From Liolophura sinensis (Eukaryota > Mollusca > Polyplacophora > Chitonida > Chitonidae): a stretch of 64,000 nt of DNA. The stretch lies in NCBI RefSeq assembly GCF_032854445.1, contig NC_088307.1, forward strand, positions 11,852,017 to 11,916,016. The letters run 5' to 3'. Of the stretch, positions 1-10,670 are shown one piece after another. Under the pieces are notes generated by a model that worked only from the letters and a program-made list of their open reading frames with translations, had not been told where the DNA came from and did not search any database. Position 1 is the first letter of the stretch; every line of letters begins with the position of its first letter. A program made the position numbers and the translations under genes.

Positions 1-644
1 GAAATACCAGGACTTTCTTCACTGATAAAAGTTATATTCATACACGCTATAATCACAAGTCTGTGACGGCCTACAGGTGAAAACATTGCTAAAACTTGTT
101 CAAATTCACGAAATCACGATATTGTCACAATATAAATAATAAATAGAATATTTCACAGGGAAAGATGAATACCATAAATATTTATCATAAAAAGTTATCT
201 CACTCGAAAAATATTATGCTATTGATCCTTCACTGTGCAATGTCCTCTATCAACATCAGGCTGTGAAAGCATAGCTTACTAAACTACACTTAAATCAATC
301 AAATAAACAAATTTTACCTCCTTTTCCCTGATGTCATATTTGTCGTGTTTTCGGTTCTGTTCGAGTCAAAATCTTTAATAAATGTTCTCTATATGTTAAA
401 TAGTCAAATGCGATCATGAATAGAAGTTTTTCCAGCTAGCTGCGCAAGTCGTGGGTTTTCTTCAGGCTTTGTCCAGTTTCCTCCCAAAATAATGCTGATA
501 GCTGTCGTATAAGTAAAATTGTCATGAGCATGGCGCAAAAAAAAAAACAAAACAAAAAAAAAAAAACACCAGTCAAGTAAATAAATAATAAATATATGAA
601 TAGTAATTAATATTTCTTTCAGGATTTAAGCCCTAGAACTCTAC
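1..644. other. Gene 1 intron, left part
   Basis: Intron sequence downstream of the stalk exon, alignable with about 51003-51454. It holds a 5'-truncated SINE in + orientation at about 430-590 ending in A-rich sequence. No exon seen. Confidence 0.6.
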
Positions 645-731
645 CTGTGTTCTTGTTGTCTTGTTTTCGTGGGTCGTTCTCACCTGTGACTCCGTTATTC
701 GGTGTACCGGTAGTAGTCTTAACACTTGGAG
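645..731 (-). CDS. Gene 1 exon 5: Thr/Asn-rich stalk
   Basis: An 87-bp exon (29 codons) with acceptor TTTCAG and donor GTAGAG, phase 1-1, encoding a hydrophilic segment rich in Thr, Asn, Lys and Gly (core TTGTPNNGVTGEN) with no cysteine. It resembles a juxtamembrane stalk that may be O-glycosylated. Two copies of this exon occur in gene 4 (51455-51541 and 52019-52105), and gene 2 has an unrelated TPGVS-repeat stalk in the same place. The membrane and cytoplasmic exons of gene 1 must lie left of the window. All five visible gene 1 exons are open, so gene 1 is the best candidate for a working gene here. Confidence 0.75.
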
Positions 732-964
732 CTGAAACAAAGACCGTCATTTGTTTACTTCCCCTTCTTGATCTTGGGATGCATGCATGTTTTAAATACG
801 CACGCGTCGTAGCTTGTTATCGCGTGTAGGTGATGATTTCTTTTCATGCTCTTTAAAATACTACATTAGCCAACCCAAAATATTTATGCCTTAAACCAGA
901 CAATTTTTCCATGCCAAGATGTGTCGTACAAGATTACGTTACCGCGGCACGAACATGTGCGCAT

Positions 965-1345
965 GAGACCGCTTCGGTGGCCTGATGTTTAGAGCGTCCA
1001 TCTCGAAGTTCAGAACCCCGTAATCAAACCCGGATAGGGCAATACCAAAGACTTTGAAAATGTCACTTGTTGCTGTCTTGCTTGGCGCTCAATACTGAGA
1101 GGTTAGAACAACAAAACATGACTGGTTGGCCCGGTGTCAGTATAATGTCATTGAGTGCGGTGTCATGCCTGGTGCCTTTGGCATGATACTTCAGTGGGAG
1201 AAGCAGATTGGTGGATCCGCCATGCCACACGAAGACATAATATATGTACACACTCCTAAGGACTCTTTCCAAGCATGTAAAGGTAAATATGTTCGCATAT
1301 TTGTACAGAACGATTTCCTGGCTATGTCTGTTATAACTTGATAGA
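965..1345 (+). repeat. SINE family 2 copy
   Basis: tRNA-like head (GCTTCGGTGGCCTGATGTTT, box A region; box B-like AATCAAACC), GC-richer body with GCTTGGCGCTCAATACTGAG, and a decayed 3' end. Copies at about 36649 and 52317 in the same intron of the paralogues, so the insertion predates the gene duplication. Decoy open frames fall inside it. Confidence 0.75.
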
Positions 1346-1447
1346 TCTCACTCAGACATTTTTTTCGCTCCTTTTTTTGTGCCATATTCTAATTGTTATC
1401 TTGTATCTGAATAAATGCTGTGGAACGTTTTGGGTTGTTGAACTAAC

Positions 1448-1573
1448 CGAGGCATTGCCCTGTAGATGAAAGTGTGGAGCCTTGTAAACACAGACACCGG
1501 TAATTGCCAAAGCGAGAAGGGTCCATACACGTGGTGTTGTCAGGACAACTGCTGTCACCAGGGCTGCATCTTT
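1448..1573 (-). CDS. Gene 1 exon 4: EGF-like module
   Basis: A 126-bp exon (42 codons), acceptor TTTGCAG, donor GTTAGT, phase 1-1. Six cysteines in the order C-SPGDSS-C-PDNTT-C, a ten-residue loop, C-L-C and a final C in STGQC: a canonical EGF arrangement. The paralogous exon at 52821-52946 keeps the framework but differs strongly in the loop between cysteines 3 and 4 and just after cysteine 5. Expected to be extracellular, next to the stalk. No calcium-binding EGF consensus (D-x-D/N-E) is seen, so it is probably a non-calcium EGF. Confidence 0.85.
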
Positions 1574-1786
1574 CTGCAAAAGAAAGAAGCAAGAGTCGGC
1601 TTCAAAGACACAAAGAGCGATGCTTAACTAAATATGATTCTTATGCACAAATAAGCCACTGTATACTGCAAATCTAATATTTGTCGTCGGCGTTGCTGTT
1701 TAGGTTAAAAGTTATTATGTTGATGTCCTGCTATTCAGTCATATCATAAACAATATTGATAACTTTGATTGCCTTCCTCGTTAGTT

Positions 1787-3100
1787 AGGGATCCCGTTCT
1801 TCCCGAACGGGATCCCTATTGTAATCGTTCTGTTTTTTCTTATTATTATTATTTTTTTTTCACCGACATTCTTCGCATGGAAACTTTTCACCGTTCTATA
1901 TACAGGTCTCAAATTTTGCACACATATTCTGGCGGTGAATATCTCGGGACAAATTCTCCATTTTTTTGCTATGTCACGTGGTTCGGCTGCCATATTGGAT
2001 TTTGTGTAAAACTTTTTAAAATCTTCTTATCAAGAACCACTGAACCGATCGTTTTCAAATTTGACTAGCTAGTAAGTCACGAGTTCTTTAAAGTTTGCGA
2101 AAATGGTTCACTTCCGGTCAAAATTCTGGAAGCTCGCCATTGGTCGATTTTGTGACGTCACAAAAAGTTCTCAAAGTTCAATTGTTCTGAACGTATTCTG
2201 GTGTATCTTGAGCTGCTGATTGTGAATCTGTTTGTATTTTTTGCATATCTGTGTAACTTTTTGAGATATAAGCAAAAAACTCAAAAAAGTTAGGTAACTT
2301 CAATGACCTGTAACTCGAGATCTATGGAAGCTAGAAATGTGCAACCTGCACGAAATTGTGCAAGACATGCTCTTTCGAGCATTTGTCAACGGATTTGAGC
2401 TCTGATCAATAATTTTTTCGCTAGAAGCGTTTAAATCAGAACCCCGTTTTTTGTTTAGAAAAAGATGGGAATCCTATTGCTTTAACATGGAGTTAGATGG
2501 GGATTGGTCTGGGTTTGTAGTATTTGACCTGATGCTTTCGGCTACACTGTCCGTGATCTCCCCAAACGGTTGTAGGATGACATTGATTCCAGTTCCCATC
2601 TAACTCCAGTTATCTATTAGATGGCGTAGAGATCTAACTACAACAGCAAACGACGTGGACCTGTAAAAGTTAGCTTTGTTTTGCGCAGACCTCGTCCTCT
2701 TTACTATACGTTAAACAGGCCAGGGTGATTGGCAGATATGGACATGTTCCGTGGTCCAAGTGCTGACTTTCTCACGATGACCGAGCTATCAGTGGAGCAG
2801 AGTCTGTGCATGGCAGGTCGTGGATTGAGATGTGAATGTACAAACTTGCTGTTACACTGGTCGTGTTTTTGCGTTATTTCTTACAAATAGCGGGCTAAGC
2901 TTGCCAAGGAACGACGGTTTTCCACTGGGCATATCGTAGCATCATCAAGATCGCCGGGATTGCAAATGACCGGCCGACTGCCCCAGTGACAAACGGTGTA
3001 AGGTCGCATGGAAACTTTGAAAGCCGTGTATGTGGAACATGTGTCCTTCGAACACAGAACATGAAGGGGAAAACGTCATCGATCAGATCGGGGGGGATCT
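1787..3100. mobile_element. Unclassified insertion with a terminal hairpin
   Basis: The paralogous introns run straight through where this copy has extra DNA. The left end is a perfect 13-bp stem (AGGGATCCCGTTC, loop of 5, reverse complement) at 1787-1817. Near 2487-2506 and 2592-2612 is a second inverted pair around GGAGTTAGATGGG. No protein-coding region is evident. The right boundary is blurred by the G-rich tract. Element class unknown. Confidence 0.45.
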
Positions 3101-3106
3101 TTTAGG

Positions 3107-3212
3107 TGGGGGAGGGGGGGGGGGAGGCGTGTCACCGCACTTTCAGATATGTTTGGTGTATGTGTGTGGGTGGGTGGTGGTGGGGGAGGGGTATGCAGCA
3201 TATGTTCTGGCC
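3107..3212 (+). repeat. G-rich tract, G-quadruplex-prone
   Basis: Long runs of G (for example GGTGGGGGAGGGGG) with GT-rich flanks. The same intron position in the paralogues holds similar tracts at 37257-37295 and 53221-53264. Confidence 0.7.
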
Positions 3213-4267
3213 ACCCGCTTTTCGATCCAACCATATAAAATAAATAAAACACAATAAATGTTAATTACTTTCTTCGCTGTTTGAATCGGATGTTAAAACA
3301 TTTTTTTCATTTGTCCAAACAGATTAACGCACTGCAATTCTATTGGTCACATATTTTAACCTTGGGGAAAAGCGTTCATAACGTCATGTTGTCATGGTAT
3401 CGGAAATTTTGTAATTTGAAAAATTGGGCAAAATAACTCAGCATTCAAAAGGAGTGAAAACTCAAGTATATAAATCCTGCGGAAGGTCTGTTATCCTCCA
3501 GCACCCAGCAAAACTTGCCCTATATTATGGCATATTTTCAGGGAGGCTATAATACGTACAAACGACTTTAACTTTTCATAAAGCTATGCCTGCATGTTTT
3601 CTGTCACAAAGAATGTAAGAATAAAAATGTCGAGTTTACCTAGGTTTTTATCATAATGAAAATCCCGTTTGAGATGATGTGGATGCTTCTAGCTCTCCAT
3701 TCAAATGATCTCCATTTTAGCACATACATTTTCAACACTTTCAAGTTTTAAAACTGCGTACATCTGTTTGCATTTACTTTAATTGGTCGAAAAGACATCA
3801 AGGACATGTCTCAGGACATCTGGAATGTCGGAGTTTCAGGGCCCTGGGCGGTCATTGAAGCCTCGCCTATAATTGTCTGGGATAGTCCTTGGGCTTGCCT
3901 ATGGAAGACCCCACCACCTATCCACATAGCTGTTTACAGGCCTGATTGCTCTTGTCAATGTGAAATAAACATTGTTCAGTTTATCCGCATGCGCTATTAG
4001 ATTAAATATTTTACAACTTGCATTGAGCGTATCGGCATTACAACGGGAAGTAAGTATATACATGTAAAGTGTAGAAGCGATCCGCAAATAAATTTTCAAA
4101 CACGTTCAAACGCCCGTCACTATATCTAATTACATTTACTATTACGTAGCCGTCTACAGAACAAGTGTCAGATAAAACTGTCCAGAGTGAATAAATGATG
4201 AAGAAAACTAAGAAGTTATTAAAGGAAAGAGGTGTCAACTGTTGTCTGTGCAAAGGACACAGCCACA

Positions 4268-4480
4268 CGGGGGATTGGAGAATTATTTATTTATTTATTT
4301 ATTTGATTGGTGTTTTACGCCATGCTCAAGAATATTTTACTTGTGCGAAGGCGGCCAGCGAAAATGGTGGGAGGAAACCGGGCAGATTCCTGGGGAAACC
4401 CACGATCAGGTTGCTGCAGACCTTCCCACGTATGGCGGGAGAGGAAGCCAGCGTGAGCTGGACTTGACCTCACAGTGACT
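4268..4480 (-). repeat. SINE family 1 copy
   Basis: Minus-oriented: (TTTA)n, then GTGTTTTACGCCATGCTCAA, GGTGGGAGGAAACCGGGC, and the AAGCCAGCGTGAGCTGGACT region near the tRNA-like head. Head truncated. Confidence 0.85.
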
Positions 4481-5846
4481 GCAATAAAGGATTAGTGTCC
4501 AGATTTCTTTTTTATTCATAATTACCTACCTCTGTATTAATTGTTAGTGTAAAATCTAGTGTAAAAAAAATATTGTGAAAGGGTACACTAATTTGAGTAA
4601 TATCGCACTTAAAATCTCTATTTAAAGAGGCTGGTTTTATGCATTTTTCCGCCAACATTCGGTAGTTTCCGCCGAATTACATCATAAAAGTCTAATCTTT
4701 ACGAGGTGTCTGAGCTTCGCCATTCGATTCAGTGCTACAAAGGCCACAAGGGTGACAACAACCGTATCGAATTTCTCCACGAAATGGTTTGCTGTCCTGC
4801 ATGCAGTTGTAGAAACTGGTCGTAGAAGAACCTTGGATTTAGTTTTTTGAAGTTTCCAGACGATTAAATCCTTAGAAAGTCGTCGATTTACCGCACAAGA
4901 CGGAATGACTTTGTACCCACCAAACACAGCCATGTCTGCTCTAGTCACTAAAAGTCACTGAACTCTTTTACTAACTCACGGCAAGTGTACCTGTGTGTTG
5001 TCACAACTATAGTTTGTTTCAAACACAAAGATTACATCTTACAACATATAACATGATTATATGACAAAATATCTGCACACTAACGCCGACGTCCATAACG
5101 TGCACGTGCATGTAATTATACAATATCGTCAGGTTTTTTGTTGTGTTATAATTAGCATTACACATAAACAATGCGTTCTTTGTTGTGGCGCAAATTGAAA
5201 GTTTTGAATTAACGAAACGCATCATGTCAAACCAGTGCATTCATTTTATGACATGGGGAGTATATATCAAATAATAAAACTTAGCCACGATAATTTCTAG
5301 CTTACCCCCAAAACCCTATAAAGTAAACATTTCAGGAAAAAGAAGATCGATATTTATACATGATCTGCTCAATTCTATTGGATTGCGATTACGTTTCAAA
5401 ATAAAAGGTTGTCCTATAACTCGAAAGCTGAATACTCGTTACGTGTGGCAGACGGTACCCTATAGATCACTAAAAGGCTTTGCCATCTGTAAAAAAGTAC
5501 ATCACTCGAGTAACAAGCACTCTAAGTACTAAAATCCAAAGTAAACTATCTTGTACAATCAATACGTTCGCCTTGGTAAAGATTCATCCAAGAATTAAAC
5601 AAGTATTAAAACTATATTTCCTTGCAGTTTGTAGCTTGTAGCCAGACAAAATAGTCTCATACTCATGTACAACATTTCTTCCTTTCTATAAGCACCCTCA
5701 TTTTGTCATTTTCTTTTTTCTATCATTTCCCACTTCAGTTATTCTAATTATATAGAATTTATAATTTTTAACTAAATTTTTTTAATGTTTTAAATATATG
5801 TTTATTTTTCACCGTTATTAACATAGGTCTAAATAGATGAACTTAC

Positions 5847-5984
5847 CAATGCAGAACCACAGGGAAGGAGAAGTGCCCTTCAGCTGGGTTAGTTGATCAT
5901 TGCTGGATGAACATTGACACTTGTCCTGCATACATTCTGCTTTGTAACCACACAGCTGACCCCCACATTGTGTGACTCCTTTAC
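5847..5984 (-). CDS. Gene 1 exon 3: six-cysteine EB/EGF-like module B
   Basis: A 138-bp exon (46 codons), acceptor TTGTAG and donor GTAAGT, phase 1-1. Cysteines follow C-x4-C-x5-C-x4-C-x-C and a final C in WFCIG at the exon end. It is a homologue of module A, so the two modules probably arose by exon duplication. The copy at 39403-39540 is intact with a handful of substitutions; the copy at 54831 is truncated by a (TA)n array. It lies in the extracellular part of the predicted receptor, after module A and before the EGF exon. The symmetric phase means the exon could be skipped without breaking the frame. Confidence 0.83.
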
Positions 5985-6964
5985 CTACAATACAATGCAG
6001 TGACGCTGACTTCTAGCACGTGTAATTTACAGGCCAAACTGAATTAGACTGTCTGCATCCTTTATTCTAAGTTCTATGATGTTGGTCAGGCTGCTGTAGC
6101 TTATTACCTTTAACCGTTCGGCTATATTCATCTGTCTGTAAAATCAGTCATACTCGTCACCAAATTTGCCTTTAGTTAATGACACGTAACAACACGCACA
6201 TCGGTATGCACATATTCCTGCAACCAAAATGAAGCTAAAAAACTTTTTCTAATTGATAATGCTAATCTCCATCTGTCTTGTTTCGACACCCAGAAGGCGT
6301 TACTTCGGGTGACGTCATTATTAGTCAATTCTTCAAAAGCAAGTGACTTGCTGGATATTGGGCGGAGTTCAATATGTTTTGACGAAAGGCGACACCGCTT
6401 ACCTAATGTGCTATCCACTTAAACTGAAACTCTGTTTCTGAGACTGCCATATCTGACAGTATTTGCCGGTTTTTAGTTATATATATTCTTCATTTTTTAG
6501 TATATGATCTCACAGCAGTATGGTTTTAGAGTTGCATGTTAGGAAGTTCTGTAGCAAATAAAAAGTAGTCTATTCGCTGAGGCAGCAATGTAGCTGTGTT
6601 ACTACGTGAAGTTTGTACAAGCCGCATGTTGACCAAGCCATCGTAAAACATATTACTGTCCGCCCCCATTGCCCTGCATGTCACTTATTTCTGAATAATG
6701 TTGACATCGCCAGAGGCAATGAGTTCTCGGTGTTGAAAGGAGGCTTATGGAGTTTAACATTATGCACCAGAAAAAGTACTCTAACTGCATTTTCCTTGCA
6801 ATAATATAGACGTACAACATATCAGCGTGTAGAGCTTGTGTTGTTACATGTTACTAAAGAACGGCATTCTTGGTAGCGATTACTGATTTTACAGACAAAT
6901 GAATATAGGCGACTGGCTAAAAGAAAAAGATCATAGTGCAGTCTAACAATTAGCCAAGAGACTC

Positions 6965-7178
6965 TCATCAATACGGTCGATGTGAGCTAAAGTCCAACCC
7001 ATGTTGGGTTTCCTCTCAGGTCGTACAAAAGAAGGTCTGCCAACAGCCTGCGGATGGTCGTGGATTTCCACGGGTTCTGCCCGGTTTCTTCCAACTATAA
7101 TGATAGCCACAGTGGTATAAGTGAAATATTCGTGAGTGTGCCTTAAAACAGCAATTCGAAAAATAAATAAATCTATCA
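6965..7178 (+). repeat. SINE family 1 copy
   Basis: Carries CCTGCGGATGGTCGTGG, CGGTTTCTTCCAACTATAAT and ATAAGTGAAATATTCGTGAG, ending in (AAATA)n. Also present at 40500 and 55780, so it is older than the gene duplication. Confidence 0.85.
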
Positions 7179-7499
7179 TGTTGTGATGTATTGATTGACA
7201 TGTCCGGAAATCAACTATACCAAGCGTTCTTATTTTTCATTAATCCACGTTCAAGCCATGCAAATTAGGTCCAGGAAACCAGACAGACCCCGAGGCGAAA
7301 CCACAGCACCTTCGTTAAACACCAGGAAAACCTGCTGAGTTGCAATAGTTGTCTTGATTTAAGTACTTAATGATATCAAATGTGTTCTCTTTGGCGTGTT
7401 AGTTTTTTAGTGAAAATTATAATTTTACAAAATTTGGATGGGAAGAAATATAACTACTAGTATCTAATGTCAGTTTCAGTGCTGGCAAATCCTTCCCAG

Positions 7500-8275
7500 T
7501 TGTCTATGAAATATTGTATATGTATACTGCCCTACCCCGTGAAGGGGTTAATGTATTTTTGGATTGGGTTTCCAGTCATGTTGGTATTTATGGCAATGAA
7601 CAAGCCGACTTACTATCCAAGGCTGGGCTAATGCTGGAGAATATCCCTAATATTACTCCCCTTTCAGAAACGATGTGCGTTTTGAAAACTGTCTTTGTCA
7701 ACTTATGGCGGAATGATTGGGATGGTGACAGTAAAAGCCGTTTCTTTTATTCTTTCTCCCCTCTAGTGACGTCTCAGGTGGTACGGTTACAATCTAGACG
7801 TGCTGAGGTTTTAGTACATCGTTTGTTAACAGGTCATATTCCCGTTAACTCATACTTGTAGAGATTTAATCTTCATCCCACTGGTCTATGTGATTAATGT
7901 TTAGTGGATAACGGTATTAAGCATTTGTTATTTAACTGCAGATTGCACACGCGTGCTAGGGCACTATTATTTGCTGACCTCCTTAAAGCTGGTGTCCTTA
8001 ATCCCTCCATGGAGACAAACTTTAGGTCACAGAATGCTAATGTCCTTCAGGCTATTGCCTCCTTCCTGATGCGCTGTAATAGACTCTGGCACCTCAGAAA
8101 GCATTTTATGTTAACCTTTGTTAACCCACGACTGTTTGTCTATTGTTTGACCTTGTGTGTCAACCCGAAACTATGGAGTGACTCCGTGTCCTCTGTGAAT
8201 ATCCCTCCTCAGGACTTATGTTGTTTAGTCATTCATATTTGTTTGGCGGTGTGTATGTAGTGAGACAAACCCAGA
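7500..8275 (+). mobile_element. LINE 3' fragment with RNase H domain
   Basis: Two frames (7514-7861 and 7904-8260) encode a RNase H-like end, LDWVSSHVGIYGNEQADLLS, with the H and D of the fold, followed after one stop codon by an HLLFNC segment like the cysteine-histidine motif at the end of I-, R1- or Jockey-type non-LTR elements. The 5' parts (endonuclease, reverse transcriptase) are absent: a 5'-truncated insertion. The paralogous introns of genes 3 and 4 lack it, so it came after the duplication or was lost there. Confidence 0.8.
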
Positions 8276-8387
8276 CATGGAAAAATTGTGTGTAGTATAC
8301 ATATGTGTTTGTGTATGCATATGCTTATTATAGTACACATACATGTACCTACTGGTACCAATTCGTTTGAATGGGACTGCCATTAAA

Positions 8388-8389
<2 letters not shown>

Positions 8390-8429
<40 letters not shown>
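8390..8429. repeat. (TA)n microsatellite
   Basis: About 19 TA units directly after the LINE fragment, next to ACTAGTATCTAATCTAAC, which also occurs in the paralogues without the array. Confidence 0.9.
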
Positions 8430-8537
8430 TAGTATCTAATCTAACTAACCAATGATGAATAAGCAAACTGTTTGTCTTGATATTAATGATGAAATGTTCC
8501 ATGTCAATAAAGGAACATGTCAGAACATTTAACTTAC

Positions 8538-8684
8538 CCACACAGTAAAACAGACTAAAAGGATTGCCATTCCGTTGCATTAATATCTCGTTGTCAGACT
8601 GGCATACACACCGTTCCGTGGTTCTGCGACATTTTGATCCATATCCACATCGTGCGATTCTGTTACATACCACAGGTTCCAAAC
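8538..8684 (-). CDS. Gene 1 exon 2: six-cysteine EB/EGF-like module A
   Basis: A 147-bp exon of 49 codons, bounded by AAAG acceptor and GTAAGT donor, phase 1 at both ends. It encodes GLEPVVC followed by cysteines spaced C-x5-C-x5-C-x6-C-x-C and a last C before the exon end. The C-x-C pair is shared by EGF and EB modules; the long gap before the last cysteine fits EB better. It joins the signal exon in frame (CAA G|GT TTG). Copies at 41098-41244 and 56390-56536 differ by a few residues only, mainly near the first two cysteines and just after the third. Probably an extracellular ligand-binding or spacer module stabilised by three disulfides. The exact domain family is uncertain. Confidence 0.83.
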
Positions 8685-8925
8685 CTTTGAGCAGAAACCA
8701 ATAAAATACGGTTTATTTTATTGTATTTTGTGTACTGTATAAAAGGAAAATAAATACACAACAGGCTTGTATAATAATGTACATTTATCATACATTAATA
8801 CACGTACACTGAGACTTAATCTCATAGTAAAATCAAGGCATCCAGAGAACAGCGGTAGCTCGCCTGATTGAGCAGTTGGTAAAACTGCATGATGTTCAAG
8901 TCAGGTGATACGTTCAAATACTGAC

Positions 8926-10670
8926 CACTAAACCATAATAACGTAGAACGACATTGACTAAACATGTCAGATATTATTATCAGGCATTCACAGATATTCA
9001 CAGATATCCACGGATATAATGCGTGTGAAATATAGAGTTCTGAGTACAACATCACGATAAGGAAGTGTGTCTTCAGCTTGCCCATTTAGATGTATGCATG
9101 AAAAAACATCATTACGCTATGTACCTGAAAGGGGTAACCATGAAAACAAAAACAACAGTCAGATTGTCATTATTATTTGGCATGTAGATGTTTAGATGAT
9201 GTAAACGATAAACACAAAGTTTCAGGGAAATTGGTGCAGGAATACTTTAGCAGGAGTTGCAGGGACAAAATCAGTGTACATGAAATTCATCGCTGTACTC
9301 AGGATCTGAACGGCAGTAAAATAATCCCCCAATGTAGCTGCATGGACAATACATGGAGAGCACCATTACACAAAGTCCTAATTGAGGGTAATTATGAACA
9401 TAATTACAGGATTTCCATTAAACTTCAGCAAGTACAAGTTCAGATGATAAGCAAGATGTATGGTAAATTTATTGAACAATCAGCGCTATATACTTCTACA
9501 CTCTTAACATAGCATGTTTTATCGACGTTAATTTTAGGAATAACTCAGTGCACATGATTGGGGAACGTCGCATGTTATGCTGTTCGGTTCGCGTTTTAGA
9601 GTGTGATATGTCAGATAATAAATATTTATTACAGAGAACATTATTCAGAAATGACAATGAAGTTTCATCTGTTTCACATAGAGAAAACTTTTTGTTAAGT
9701 GACTTAAAGATACAGCTAATTCAACTTCGAAAACCGCTTCGTACAGACGGCGACGGCACGTCGTTTAAAGATACCTTTTTTGCCAGAGCAAAATATTATT
9801 TATTTATTTTATTTATTTAATTGTTTGCGTAACGCAACATTTAAGATTGGTGGTTAGGTTTATGTCGTAAACCGCTGAAATTTATCAAATTACTGACAAG
9901 CTTTCCTACATGTGACGCGCAGATAAACACACCAAGTGGATATCAAACTCGTTTGAATTCCAAATGTTTTGAAGCTTTTTATGTAGCTGAGTGTTTCAAT
10001 CAGTTTCTGTGGGAGAGAAAAAAAAGAGAATTTGCAAAACGCTGAATTATGCTACATATACTTGCACACAACTGCCGATAAAACTCTGAAAATATTTAGA
10101 ATGTCACAATCTAAGGGCATTTCGTTCAATTACTGGCCACTAAACCATTATAAAGTAGAATGACATTGACGAAACATGTCAGATATTATTATCAGGCATT
10201 CACAAATATTCACAGATATTATGCGTGTGAAATATAGAATTCTGAGTACAACATCACGATAAAGAAGTGTGTCTTCAGCTTGCCCATTTAGCTGTTTGCA
10301 TGAAAAACATAATAACGCCATGTACCTGAAATGGGGTAACCATGAAAATAAAAACAACATTATTATTAAAAATATTCATGTTTAGATGTTAGAAAAGATA
10401 TACACAAAGTTTCAGCGACATTGGCGCAATATTTTAGCAGGAGTTGTAGGGACAAAATCAGTGTACATAAAATTCATCGTTGTACTAAGGATCTCAGCGG
10501 CAGTAAAATAATCAACCCAATGCAGCCGCATGGACAATACATGAAGAGCAAAATTACGTAATGTCCTAAAATGGGGGTAAGTATGAACATAATTACAGGA
10601 TTTCCATTACACTTCAGCAAGTACAAGTTCAGATGATAGGCAAGATGTATGGTAAAGTTATTGAAAAATC
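8926..10670 (+). repeat. Direct duplication, about 1.2-kb spacing
   Basis: CTGACCACTAAACCATAATA at about 8926 is repeated as CTGGCCACTAAACCATTATA at about 10134, and similarity runs on for about 540 bp. Genes 3 and 4 have one copy each (41480, 56775). Confidence 0.75.

Larger units (their letters stand above)
1574..5846. other. Gene 1 intron between EGF and module B exons
   Basis: Contains an insertion of about 1.3 kb absent from the paralogues (about 1787-3100), a G-rich tract (3107-3212), a SINE (4268-4480) and otherwise sequence alignable with 36983-39402 and 52947-54738. The 88-codon open frame at 4682-4948 on the minus strand matched nothing recognised. Confidence 0.6.
5985..8537. other. 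Gene 1 intron between modules B and A
   Basis: Alignable with 39541-41097 and 54832-56389 except for the LINE fragment at about 7500-8270. Includes a SINE at 6965-7178 and a (TA)n tract. No exon seen. Confidence 0.6.

Noticed and set aside
3030-3257. Gly-rich open frame
   Set aside because: Made by the G-rich tract; not conserved in frame at 37.2 or 53.2 kb.
4682-4948. 88-codon minus-strand frame in a gene 1 intron
   Set aside because: No recognisable domain, not found in the paralogous introns, no clear splice context.
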